From assembly GCA_035578155.1 (NCBI GenBank), contig JAPWDM010000005.1:310001-374000 (forward strand): a stretch of 64,000 bases of DNA. The letters run 5' to 3'. The stretch's first letter is position 1, and every line of letters starts with the position of its first letter. The position numbers and the translations under genes are program-made. The notes below the pieces were generated by a model. It searched no databases. It was not told where the DNA came from and worked only from the letters and a program-made list of their open reading frames with translations. This document shows positions 1-12,173 of this stretch, piece after piece. The DNA is from Brachynemurus nebulosus (taxonomy: Eukaryota; Arthropoda; Insecta; Neuroptera; Myrmeleontidae).

Positions 1-90
1 CATTCAACCATTCAGGCTGTACAACAAAATTTACCACATTTTCACCCCTTCAGCTGTCCTTATAAACCTTACCCTGTTTTAACCTATATA

Positions 91-1061
91 CAGGTGGGTG
101 AATAGGATTTTTAAAGATTAACATTGTCAATTTAAAATTTTCCTCTATCTCTTCTAGTTTTCGAGATATCTTAATAAATACGATTTGAACCCCAAATTTA
201 AGGGCTTGTTAGATCTTATGATTGTTAATGGACTTGAAAAGTTTCTGATAAAAGTTGAATGGCTTGTCTCGTCTGTTCATCTATCCGAATGTTTTAGTTT
301 TCCAATTTTTTGGATTGATACAAGCAAAGGTGAACTAAACAAGACAATATTAAACACATCAGCATGTGTTAAATTTTCTTCAAAACGGCGCAAAATATAA
401 CTATATACCTACTTCTTTATCCGATTTGGACTTTTTTTGTATTTTTTTTTTTTCATTTATAAAAAGAAAAAAAAATTAATACGAACTAAAAAGTCATGTA
501 TCACACATATTAAGTTGATGATGACTTTAAAATAGGACATGTACTTCCTGTGACCCCACGTCTAATCGGATCCGTAGATCTTTCTTTCAGTGAACATCGT
601 TGTTTTTGTGATATTGTTTGTTAACCACAAACGAGAGACAAAAGTCGACAAATGAATGAGCAAACGTGTCCAGCGATACTTGCACGCATCGTAGCGTTAT
701 TACCTTTAGACACAATAGGGGAGAACGGTATCAATTGTAACATTTTTAATAAACAATCCACCAAGTGTGAGTCGAACACGTAGAGTACTATATCACAGTT
801 TAAATGATGTGAAATGTGGGACAATGTAAATAATGTGGGACCTGAAATTTCACGCTCTTTCAGAATCCGAAATAAAAAATAGGTCATTTCATTTGAAAAA
901 TACGACTTGACCTTAAAATGACCTTGAGAATAAAGGTCAAAGTCAAATTTAAGGTCACCATTTTATGTCCCCCTTCGTACCTAACAACTTTTGTAAAGAT
1001 CATTTTTTGATAGGTGGCACCTGTGGCGAGATATTTAGATGCATAGATTAAAATGGTCCAC

Positions 1062-1064
<3 letters not shown>
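91..1064. mobile_element. TA-flanked element with short CAGGTGG inverted ends
   Basis: The left end reads TA-CAGGTGG and the right end reads CCACCTG-TA, so the two ends are short inverted repeats flanked by TA, as in Tc1/mariner-type insertions. The interior carries clustered GGTCA-type motifs near 905-960 (AAGGTCAAAGTCAAATTTAA) and no credible coding frame. The terminal match is only 7 bp, so the boundaries are an inference; the stretch could instead be two unrelated fragments. Confidence 0.4.

Positions 1065-1137
<73 letters not shown>
1065..1137. repeat. (TA)n microsatellite
   Basis: An uninterrupted run of TA dinucleotides of about 73 bp, degrading into TATATGTATATATGTATA on its right side. 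It directly abuts the right end of the preceding TA-flanked element. Confidence 0.97.
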
Positions 1138-1149
<12 letters not shown>

Positions 1150-1189
1150 ATTTCCGCTACCTTTTAATATGTGTAGGGCCACCGTATGG

Positions 1190-2050
1190 AAGTTAAGAGC
1201 TGAAATTTGGTAAGTGGGGCTCATTTTAGAGGTACTTCATACTATCAAAGTGGGGTCAAATTTTGGGCAAAATTTGGATCTAACCAAACCTTTAGGGGGG
1301 TGTTGGGGGCAAGAAAACAATAAAACTTTCCCAAACCGGTTGGAAATAATGTTTCAGTCTATCACCTACAACATATCCAAAACTCAACTTCCTAGGATGA
1401 TTTGGAGGGAGTAGAGAGGGACAAAATGATTTTTTACTGGATCCTACGAACCCACAGTCCCACAGAATTAACTTAGAGGGTTGAAATTTGGTATGTTGAT
1501 AGAGTTCACACCTACGGTCTGATTTTTGGAGGTTTTAATATTTTACCTCCAGCCCCACCATTTTTAAGTTACAATTACATGCTTTTTTGACGTTTTCGAA
1601 GTTTGTACCACACGCACTGGTCATTCTGGAGGGCTGAAATTTTGTATTTTTGATTGAGGTAGTACCAAGGGGGTGCCTTCTGGGGGTCTCAACTTTTAAC
1701 CCTTACCCCCACCATTTTTGTACCAAAAAGAACATGATTTTTCTTGTTTTTTAACAGTTTGGTTCGAGTCAAAATCTCCCTAAATAAACCTAGAGGGCTG
1801 AAATTTTGTGTACAGGTTAAGCTAATAGCCAGCCACTGCTTTTTGGAGGTTTAAACTTTTAACCCGTACCGCCACGATTTTTACGCCAATATTTCCTTGA
1901 TTTTTTTGCCTTTTTTCTAACACGCTTAGAGACTCTCTGAGTAAACGTGGAGGGCTGAAATTTTGTACATGTATTGAGTTAGTATCCAGTTAGTGCCTTT
2001 TAGGGATCCCATATTACTTTTCCCCCCACTTCTCCCATTTTTACATCGGA
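1190..2050 (+). repeat. Diverged ~157-bp tandem repeat
   Basis: The phrase GAGGGCTGAAATTTTGT or a close variant recurs at 1197 (diverged), 1476, 1629, 1793 and 1950. The last four are spaced 153, 164 and 157 bp, and each is followed by a TTTTGGAGGTTT-like block, a CCCCCACCATTTTT-like block and a T-rich stretch. This is a decayed tandem array of about five units. There is no coding potential; apparent reading frames inside are chance. Confidence 0.8.
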
Positions 2051-2641
2051 ATTCAGTGGTATTGTTAAATTAGTTTAAAATGCTTTATATTTATACTATA
2101 AGACAAGTAGGCGAATAGTAAATTTAAAAATTTAAAAAAAAATGAACCTAGTTTTATAACAAATGTAATACATACATATTAAGGATATTAAGTAATTTAA
2201 AAATGTTATTTAAGTTAATGTTTATTTGTAAAGTATGAATTTTGGATTTTTATTTATAAAATAGAAATTTTGGATTTTTTTGCAAAGAAAAAATACCTTC
2301 ATAAAGGCATTCCAGTTTACTCTTTAAGGTCCTTTTTAATATTTAAAAATAAAACACAAAGGCAGTTGGCGGATAAGCATGGGTAGGAATGGCCTCGTAC
2401 GAACTGTGTTGGATTTTTTCCTACTAATGGCTATCGGCACCAAATGGAAATTTACTGAGATTCAGCCGTTAAAAATTTAAAACCTTTTTTTAAGGCGCCG
2501 ATCAGCCGGACACTCATCATCAGTTTTGAAACCACCAAAATGACAAATCGCTTGTAGACATTCAATTCCGAAGATAAAGGGAAATATTTGGCTTCCATGA
2601 TGGGGCCCCACTGCTCACGGCGTTCTTTTTATTTAAAATTA

Positions 2642-3890
2642 AGAAGTGGTCGAATAATTGTCATTGTTGGTCCTTGAAAAAGATTTTCATTTCTGGAACA
2701 TTTCCAGATGGTAACGCATCTACAAGAAAGTACGATCGATAAGCTTAAACATCAGTATATATGTTAGTTCGTCACAGTGTAAACAAGGTTCTTTCTCGAG
2801 TTCTAAAAATGTCGAGTTTTGTACCTACTAAAGAGTATTTGCGGGTAATTTTATTACACTACTTTATTAAAAAGAAATCTGCAGCTGAAGCACACAAAAT
2901 TTTAGTTGAGACTTACGGTGACTATGGTCTGTCGGAAACTGGTTTCGTCGCTTCAAAAAGAATGATTTTGACCTTGAAGATAAAAAACGCTCTGGCGCAC
3001 CAAAAAAGTTTGAAGACAAAGAATTAGAAGAGTTACTTAAAGAAGACTCATGTCAGACGCTATCTGAACTTACAAAATCATTACAAGTAGATAACACAAC
3101 AGTTTCGAAACGTTTGAGGGCATTAGGAATGATACAGAAGCAAGGGCACCGGGTGCCACATGAGTTAAAGCCGAGAGACGTCGAACGACGTTTTCTTACG
3201 TGTGAACTGTTGCTTCAACGGCAAAGAAGGAAAGGTTTTTTGCATCGTATCGTAACTGGCGATGAAAGGTGGATACAGTATGATAACCCCAAGCGTAAAA
3301 AATCGTGGGGTAGACCCGGTCATGCTTCAACATCATTTGCGAAGCCAAATATCCATGGTTCGAAGCTTCTTCTTTGCATTTGGTGGGATCAGCAAGGTGT
3401 AATTTATTATGAACTGCTTAAACCGATGTGTTTGAGCCAAGCCTTAAAGGAAAAACGGCCGATATCCGAGCAGAGACACGACAAAGTAATTTTATTACAT
3501 GACAACGCGCGACCACATGTTGCAAAGCCGGTGAAAACTTACTTGGAAACGCTGAAGTGGGAAGTCCTACCCCACCCGCCGTATTCACCGGACATAGCTC
3601 CCTCCGACTATCACCTATTCCGTTCGATGGCACATGGCCTGGCTGAGCAGCATTTCGATTCTTATGAGGATATCAAAAAATGGGTCGATTCTTGGATGGC
3701 CTCGTGTCGTTTTTCCGACGTGGAATTCAGATGCTGCCAGAAAGATGGGAGAAGGTAGTGGCTAGTGTGATGGGCAATACTTTGAGTGACATATTCCTTA
3801 CAACATACTTTGAATAAAACATTGATTTTTCCAAAAAAAAAACAGCGAGAATTTATTCAAGGTCCTAATAAAATTGACACCACTCTCGCC
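2642..3890 (+). mobile_element. mariner-like element (DD34D), decayed
   Basis: A 1.25-kb mariner copy. TA dinucleotides lie at 2640-2641 and 3891-3892. The left end (AGAAGTGGTCGAAT...) and the reverse complement of the right end (GGCGAGAGTGGTGTCAA...) are recognisable but diverged terminal inverted repeats; both continue into a shared CCTTGAA motif. The length and the single transposase frame with short untranslated flanks are normal for the family. The coding region is broken, so the copy is not autonomous. Confidence 0.85.
2809..3817 (+). pseudogene. mariner transposase pseudogene (mellifera-like, DD34D)
   Basis: Mariner transposases cut the element out and reinsert it at TA sites in nuclear DNA. 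Reading starts at ATG 2809 (MSSFVPTKEYLRVIL...), the usual mariner start and HTH region. Near 2940 the frame shifts and continues as WFRRFKKNDFDLEDKKRSG to about 3700, where a second shift leads into FFRRGIQMLPERWEKV and a late stop at 3815. The catalytic Asp residues are present: TGDERW, LHDNARPH and APSDYHLF, with 34 residues between the second and third (DD34D). About 15 residues before ALKEKRP, relative to the usual family layout, appear deleted in frame. The two frameshifts and the deletion make it inactive. Identification is secure; the subfamily is an inference from the PHPPYSPDIAPSDYHLF block. Confidence 0.93.
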
Positions 3891-3892
3891 TA

Positions 3893-6690
3893 TATATACA
3901 GGAGTCAGTCTCCGTCGTAGATTTTAATATATTCCAACCATTTTTTTTCAAGCTTCCAATATTTTTATGATTTTATACTTATTATTTGTTGTCATTGTTT
4001 TACTTTTGTACGGTGCATGGTATTTAATTAATAAAGTGAGATATACATACATATGTAATGTAATAGTATTATGTATTACATTATGTTAATGAATTTAAGT
4101 TGTTTTTAATTTTTTGCAATTAAAATGCGAATCTCACGGACTGTTGCGGTGCATTTGCGCAAGGCTGGCGTAGTAAGTGCGTGTTCATAAACCGACATAT
4201 TAATTTACAATTAATTCACATATTAGCGCTGTTAATGAAGTAACACAAAAAATTGTAATACATAAACTAGATTATGTTTATGCATTCGTTTTTTTTTTTA
4301 TTGCAAAGAGGAGAAAATTATGTAGGATGTTTGTGTATAGAAGTGCAATTTTCGATCGATATTAATTATGATAATTCTCGTTGCGGTGTGATAAATGGAA
4401 TAACTTTATTGATTGATTTTGACAGTTTGAAATGTGTAACTACACATTTCTACATTTCCTTGATTCTTTAAACTTGATTACTGATAGGTTAAATAATATT
4501 ACTAAAGCTTTTCCTTTTCTCCTTTTTCTTCAACCATTTCTCGTTGTGAATCATAATGACCAGTTCAGGTACATATTATTAGGTTAGTGTCCGAAAATTT
4601 TATATATTTAGAAATTCTTAAATCTACTAGCTTTACCCTAAAAAATTATAATCATAGAAAGCGATACAAATTTGATATTCACAGTAGCCAGAGTGAATAG
4701 ATTCGCACAATATATACCCATGACTTTTGAAAAATTACCCTCTACCTTAGGTATACACAGGCGCGGGTCCAGTTCTCAAATTAGGAGTGGATCACATTTT
4801 TTATATTTTAAAAATATAAAAATGAATTAAGTTAGCATTTGAAGAACAATTTCGACAACCAATAATTCATTTTTTAGGTACTGAAAAATTTTCGTAAAGT
4901 TTAAATTAAAAAATTCCCTTTTTCGCAGAACAGACAATAATGGAGTGATTTGAATTAAAGTTATTGATTGAATTTAGCATAATTTGAGTGTGAATTTTTC
5001 ATTTTTGCTATAAAAATGATTCAGTTCCTTTTATAAATGTAACTGATCCAATAGGAGTTTTTTTCTAGTGGTCCTAGGTGCCTAATTTTGAAAAAAATCA
5101 AAAGAGCGAAGACGTATAATTTGTATCATTCTGCTATTTTATGTACCAGTTTTTTTGAATCATTGAAAATTTTAGTAAACTTGTTGATGTCATCAGAAAA
5201 ATCACGATAAAGGGCATAGTCAGGTAAGATAAGGAAAATGGTCCTTGACGCAAAATTGATTGTTTTTATAGGAAATAATACTTCTTAGCCCCAGATATAT
5301 TCCTGCCAAACAACTTTCCGAGGCTAATAGTTTATGAATACACAAACAGACAAAAATTTTCAAAAAAATATTTTTGACGAAATTACTGAGCCCATTTATT
5401 TGAGTTTAATATATATTGTGTACCCACCTTAGGCAATGTAATAAAAAAAATTAACGTTATATCCCTCTAATATACTAATTTTTTTAAATTTTTAAATTTA
5501 AGATAATTTTTTTTTGGCACCTTAGCGACACCCACCATTTTTTGTTCAATAATAGTCTCTTAGTACTCTATAACATACCCGTATATTATTATGGCGAAAT
5601 TTTAGTTAGTAGAACATAGTAATATTTTAATAAAAATGCATGTATAAAAAGACCATAAAGTAAAGCATCTATCTTATTTCTAAAACACAGTAGAACTCTA
5701 AGGAGTGCAACCAAATGTTCTCTTCCCCCCTGAGTTGCAGTCTTGGAGTTCCTGTGACGGTCTAAAAAAATATACCTACATATATTTTGACTTGATATAA
5801 AAAATATGTTTTAACTTGTTAAAAATAATTTTCAAGGTTAATTTTACTATGAATTTGAATATTTGAATGAAATCAATAAAATTATCTCTGCATACTTACC
5901 AATTAAAATTACATTTGACTCAACAAAAATTATGTTTTAGAAACTTTATTTAAACAAAGATAATAATAATAACAATTATACGTCTTAAATGTTATATTGT
6001 TTTAATAATAATAAACATTAACTTAATAAATTGGAATAAAAAACTTCAACAATGTAGGTATAGTAATAACAACAGTCCGGTTAAAACCTGTTGTAGTTAT
6101 AAAAATATGTAGGTAAATTACATGTACATATAACTAACTTGATGAAAGTAGTGTACATGTGTACGCAATATGTAGCTCGCCCCGCTCACTTAATGTTTTT
6201 GTTGCACTTCTTGGGGTGTGCAGAAAGTGGATTTTTTCTGTAATATTATTACATACGCTCATAACTACGACAAACAAGTTTAGTCAAACGTCTAGCTTTA
6301 TCTGTCGTTTGTCTTCTTTTGATAAGACGATGACGGGTCACGAGGAATTATAACGAAATGACCAATTGGTATACTATTTTGACAGCTAATAAACTTTGAA
6401 TGAAGTTGTTGACGTCGCAAGACGTGGTGTGTGAGCTAACGAAGTTTCACTTGACGTTTTACAAAGGAAAAAACTCAACAAAAGAGAAATCAGTGTCTAT
6501 TTTGTTTTACTGATAAAAAAAGACAAACGGCAGATAATTAATGTTGGACTTTTGTAAATTTAAACTAGTTTATCGTAATTATGAACGTATGTAATTATAT
6601 TATTTTAGAAATAGGGTAGTTATTTTACTTTATAGTCTTTTTTATATATAAGTACTATATGTAGTACCGAACATGGCATGCATTTGTATT
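3893..6690. other. No gene recognised; AT-rich DNA with repeat remnants
   Basis: I see no gene here. A short hairpin-prone stretch (4055-4090, repeated GTAAT/ATTAC) is present. From about 4750 (CAGGCGCGGGTCCAG, GGAGTGGATCACA) to 5215 the sequence resembles diverged remnants seen again near 15350-15600 and 43899-44070, suggesting an old dispersed repeat. Short open frames in this AT-rich DNA have no coding-like composition. Confidence 0.5.
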
Positions 6691-7065
6691 GAAATACACT
6701 AGCGGAGAAAATTAAAGGATCAAAAAAAAATTCAAATTTTTACCGTTTTTCGAATGGCTATATCTTTGTGAAAAATGGTTGTATCGGAGTCGTAAGCAAA
6801 GCAGTTTAAAGCTGGAAGTTTCTAGTTTCGAGATCTTGCGATAAAAATATTTTCAAAGCAACATGTATCGCGCAATCCTAATAAATACACTGAAAAAACA
6901 AAAAATTTTCGAAATTTTTTCGGTTTCTTTTTTTGGTCCACGGACTTGGCAAAAATTGTTCCGACCTAACCACCATATGAACAGGATAGCTTGTTGATTC
7001 AGCTTTAATTTGCTTTTTTTAGACCTTTATACGACCACTTCTCGCTGAGATATCGGACTTTGAAT

Positions 7066-8109
7066 GGAAAAGGATCATGTCGTCTTTGACCATCGATATC
7101 TCAGCAACCAATGATCACACAAAAAACTGAAGATGGATTTTAAAAACTCGAATAAATTTCCTACAAGGATTAGCCATTGTTTTTTCGGAAAAATTTTTTT
7201 TTTTTGCATACTCTGCATGAATTTGAAAATCAAGAAAAAAATGCTTTTGGTGGCGTTTTGGAAAATCAAGGGCTGAAATAAAAATATCGAGCCAACCACT
7301 AATGTTAAGTGTGCCTTTTACAGTTCAATATACCCACAAAAACCCCACCGAGATTTAATTTAATTCATCCGGCCGTTTTTTTTGTTTCATTCGATTGAAT
7401 TTTTGAAAAAATTAAAGGATGATTTTTTTGGTCTTAAACTTTCATAATCTTTAACAAAATGAAAAAAAAAAAATTTTCTCAGCTTTTTTCACATTTTTAT
7501 CAATAACAGCATTTAAATTTCTAAGAAAAGAAAATTTCTTAAAACATTTTCAAAAAAAAAAGTTTTTTAAAGCTTTCAAAAAAATTTTTCAAAAATATTT
7601 TAAATATTGTTTGAAAAATTTTATAAAAAATTTTTTTTTTGAAAATTGTTTAAGAAATTTTCTTTTTTTTATAAATTTAAATACTGTTATCTATTGATAA
7701 AAATGTGAAAAAAGCTGAGAAAATTTTTTTTTTCATTTTGCTAAAGATTATTAAATTTTAAGAGCAAAAAAATGATCCTTTAATTTTTTCAAAAATTCAA
7801 TCGAATGAACAAAAAAACGGCTGGATGGATTAAATTGAAACTCGGTGCGGTTTTTGTGGGTATATTGAACTGTAAAAAGCACACTTAACATTAATGGTTT
7901 GCTCGATATTTTTAATTCAGTGCTTGATTTTCCAAAAAGCCACCAAAAGTTTTTTTTTCTTGATTTTTCAAATTCATGTAGAGTCTGCAAAAACAATCGC
8001 TAATTCTTGTAGAGAATTTATTCGAGTTTTTAAAACCCATTTTCAATTTTCTGGATGGTGATCATTGGTTGCTGAGATATCGATGGTCAAAGACGAAATG
8101 ATCCCTTTC
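7066..8109. repeat. 1.04-kb imperfect palindrome (foldback)
   Basis: The left arm (7066-7596) and right arm (7597-8109) are inverted copies of each other with almost no spacer. Paired landmarks include ATCGATATCTCAGCAACCA (about 7093) against TGGTTGCTGAGATATCGAT (about 8067), ACAGTTCAATATACCCACAA against TTGTGGGTATATTGAACTGT, and TCTCAGCTTTTTTCACATTT against AAATGTGAAAAAAGCTGAGA. The arms differ by scattered substitutions and small indels. No TIR-bounded transposon or coding frame accounts for it. A transcript would fold into a hairpin of roughly 500 bp. Confidence 0.9.
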
Positions 8110-9950
8110 GTTACTATACACGTTTGCTTCACAATAACGTTCCTTCACAAACTGAATACAGAGAAAGAGATGGAACGTTATTTGTTTACCTTATCACAAG
8201 TTTTTTTTTTTGCTAAAATGTAGTGTATACAGTTGTTCCTTTAGATATTTTAATTTAAAATTTTTACTTACAAAAATGATATCATTATAATACAACTTCT
8301 TAAATAAGAGAAATACGTACATAGTTTATGTATCCTCATGTAAGATATGTCATATGTATATTCTGATTTATTTGAACATTAATTGATAGGCTTTTAGTCA
8401 CATATGTACATATTATTTTCAAATCTTCAAATTGTCATATGTTTATGTACTTTTTATATAAAATAATAAATTAATATATTAGATAATTAAATATATATTT
8501 AGTTTTGAACAGAATATGTGTGTTTTTCAGGATGTTTTCTCTCAGAAACGATATTATAACATGAATATTTAAAAATATTTTTAACTTTAAAAAAGTGATA
8601 TTCTTATATGTGCATTTATTATTACGTATTAGGTATGTACAAAACTTTTTTTATTTTTTATTTTTATCACACTTATGTTACCTATATATGTGTACATTTT
8701 GAACACCCCACACTTCACTTATAGTAACATAGAAAGGGACAAACCTTTCTTGGTGTTCCGTTTTGCGCGGCATTCGTGTACTATGTAAATGTGACAATAT
8801 TGTAAGTATATCTATCATTGATTAACGCGCTACTTTCTTGTAAGCTCTCCCTTCGTTTAATAGAGCTTGAATCCGAAATTCTTTTGTATTCTTAAGGTAT
8901 ATACACCAATGAATGAAAAAGAATCTGTACGTATAGATTGATTTAGTTATAAAAAACACAGCGAACGATATTAATATTGAATCTTTATACATAATTCGTA
9001 TAACAGAAGCTGAAAAATAATTGAAACGCCCAAAGACTAAATTTTATAATTATAGGATCAGTGAATGCAACGATCCGAAAACGTTACTTAAATGTCTAAC
9101 AAATAAGTTGATTTGAAATTCGACGGCCAAATACTTAGCAGCAAAATAATGATTAAAAAAGTATTATGTTACCATGTTTCTATCAAGTTTATGAAGTTTT
9201 AACGAAAATAATCATCCAATATACCAACCAGCGGCCATGAAATGAAATTCATAAGAGAAAAAACATTTAACTGACTTAACGCCACCATGGTATTTGTTGG
9301 GCAGATATAGTAATATGAACCTTGAAACTATTTTTTTTTTGCTGTCATCTTTGAAATTTATTATTTCAGATAAAATACTCTCATCTTTGTAATTAAATTA
9401 ATTACGTGTATAAAAAAATGTTTATTGTAAAACTACTTATTTTTTTACTTAAAAATATAAGAATTTACTCGTTTTATAAAATCTTTTGTATTATTAGAGC
9501 GTAAAAGTACAAGATTTTTTGAATCATTTACAAAAATAGCCGTTTTTATTTTTAAGTTGATAAGTCTTTAAGATATTGTATATGAAGGTAAGAAAAATGA
9601 TTTGTACAGACGAGGCAAGAGAAATGCAAGTCTGATCTCCTTTTAGGTAATTTTAAAGATAGCTTTTTGGAATCCGAAAAAACCAAAGAAAAGCTTGTGG
9701 TAGGTAAATGTAAATATTGTTAATAATTTCTTATGGTTTATTTGAGGGTCTATTTTTGTTATAAAAATGTCAAAATACAATTTGAATTATCTTCGTTTAA
9801 GATTTCAAGAGTGAAACATTTAGACCAGTTTAGTTCCCTCAGTTTTATTAAAATTAAGAGGAACAATAAAACTTACAACTCACTCCAAATTTTAATTCTT
9901 TTTTAAGTAATAAAAATTTGATATTACTACAATATAGAAAATAGATTACA
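8110..9950. other. No gene recognised
   Basis: AT-rich DNA with many in-frame stops on both strands. I see no terminal repeats, tRNA boxes or coding-like blocks. An isolated GCCACCATGG at 9281 opens only a six-residue frame. Confidence 0.5.
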
Positions 9951-10565
9951 AGAATGCGTAAAATTAGGTCGGTAAATATAATAATTTTTTTGCACGATCG
10001 TGTATTTTCATGCACTTATACCACTACTGTTGATAATGCTAAGTAAGTTACATTTCCCGAACGTTTGTTTATATCCATGGCAACTAAAATATAACAATGC
10101 GGTAAGTAAAATAGGTGCCTGGTAAATGAATAAGAATGCGGTAAGTGAAATTAGCTCAAAAATGATTGTAGTTATTTATTTATATTGAAAATAAAAGTAC
10201 AATTTAAACAATTAGGAAAATTAATCGATTAATATGAGAATTTTCACTAGTTTGCACATTATTATTATTATTGTTGCTATTAGTCTTCATATTTTATTGA
10301 CATTTCAAAAGGTTCAATCATTAAAATTTTCTGTGTGTTTTCATAATCTTCCTTTCATTATAAAATTTCGATATAAATTTGCAGCCAAAATTAAAATGCT
10401 GCAGCAATTTCATTATTCTCACTAAAATTATAGTTTAACAAACTATTTTTTTCCATTTTTTTAATAGAAAATTCAAAAAAATATTCACGCCAATTAAATA
10501 CTGACATTTAATTTTTTATTTACAAATGTAGTTGTCAACTGTCAATACAAAATTCGTATTATAGT

Positions 10566-11005
10566 CAGTGATGAGCAAAATTAGTCTTGGTCTTGCAGTC
10601 TTGTCTTGGTTTTTGCAAGACCAAGACCAAGACCAAGACTATGTATACCAAGAGCAAGACCAAGACCAAGACTCAAGTGAGCAAGACCAAGACAATAGCA
10701 AGAAAAAAGCAAGACTCTTGTTAAATTATTTAAATAGTTTAAAAGTATAATTAATACCGTAAAGAGAGAAAATTTATTCTGATTTTAGAAGGAAAAAATT
10801 CACTAGTAAAAAAATGCAAGAAAGTGCAAGATTCTTTAGCAATACCAAGACCAAGACCAATACCAAGACTGCATTTTGCAAGACCAAACCAGGACCAAGA
10901 CTCAAACTGCTCTAGCAAGACCAAGACCAAGATTCTTAATGCAAGAACAAGACCAAGACCAAGACTGCCAAGTCTTGGTCTTGGTCTTGCATTTGCTCAT
11001 CACTA
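10566..11005 (+). mobile_element. CAAGAC-array hAT-type MITE, copy 1
   Basis: Ends are CAGTGATGAGCAAAA and TTTGCTCATCACTA, inverted repeats, flanked by the perfect 8-bp duplication ATTATAGT at 10558-10565 and 11006-11013, a hallmark of the hAT superfamily. The body consists of CAAGAC/GTCTTG hexamer arrays around a ~130-bp AT-rich core containing CTATTTAAATAG-like and AATTAATACCGTAAAGAGAG motifs (core here slightly altered). It encodes no transposase. QDQDQD- or KTKTKT-like frames are products of the hexamer and not proteins. Confidence 0.92.
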
Positions 11006-11279
11006 ATTATAGTTGCTATAAATATTTATAATATTTGTTCATGGAATTCTATGTGATAACATAGAAATATCAATTTCACCTATATTATCCGAATTTAATT
11101 TTTTTTTACCATATTTTTATTCTTTAATTATTTTAAATCGATCGTGCAAAAAATATTATACAATACACGATGCCTTAAGTGCCTTTACTGATCTCGAAAA
11201 CTAAAAAAACTCGATCCTGCGGGTCTCGTTTTCGCAACATTTTCTCGATCAGTAAAAGCAACTTACCGACTTTTTCCTG

Positions 11280-12108
11280 TGTTTTTGTTTTACATTTACG
11301 CTATAAATCTCGGTATTTTTTATACAATTGTGTAAACATATTTACATAATTAAGTCTCCTAATGTGCATTAATTTTTTTCATGCTACATTAATAATAAGA
11401 CCGGGGTAACGTTTAAAAACACGTAACAACATTACGGCTAAATATTTTAAAAAATTTTACTCCATTTAGGAATTTCTAAAATTACTCATTTTTTATCCTA
11501 TTTTTTACAGTGTAGTTTAAAAACGGTTGAATATACTTGATGACGTTACAGAGACGAATTTTTATTTTTCTAAATTAATCATTCTCGAAATGGTTCTTGC
11601 TACCAAAGAATTGAGACTCGTTTTAGAAATATGAAATACCCTACTAGAATTGTATTTACAATTCCTACAAATTTTCTAACATTAAAGTGTTGAATACCGT
11701 CCGTGACGTCACAGGAGTAATTTTTTTTTTATTCAACATTAAATTCGTTCCGAAAATCTTTTTCGTGTGATTCAGAAATCGTTCTAAGTAGTTTTTAACT
11801 GTTTTTTCTTTTTTTTTTTTAAAACACATAATTTTTTCCACAACTGTAAGAAATAGTGGAAGTGATTCAGGGAGGTGTTTCCGTCCGTACTTACTGTATG
11901 TTTTACCTTTCACCGTAAAGAAATTTTTCAAAAACTAAGTTATCTATACACGTATGAAATATTAACGTAATAACTGCGAATACATACAGTGAATAAACAT
12001 TCCTTTTAGTCTTGTTGTGTGACTGTTTTAATTGTACAGCATACAAGTGAGTGACCAGGCACTTGAATTAAATGGATAATTAATAAATTCAGTACATAAA
12101 ATATAAAA

Positions 12109-12173
<65 letters not shown>

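Noticed and set aside
3418..3633. Minus-strand 71-codon frame
   Set aside because: It is the shadow of the mariner transposase on the other strand.
9281..9290. GCCACCATGG as a strong translation start
   Set aside because: The frame stops after six codons.
10568..11006. Open frames with QDQDQD, KTKTKT, RPRPRP or VLVLVL runs, here and at 15640-16172, 21621-21854, 25764-26394, 36029-36500 and 37625-38108
   Set aside because: They are translations of the CAAGAC hexamer in different frames inside the MITEs; all six frames look open for that reason.
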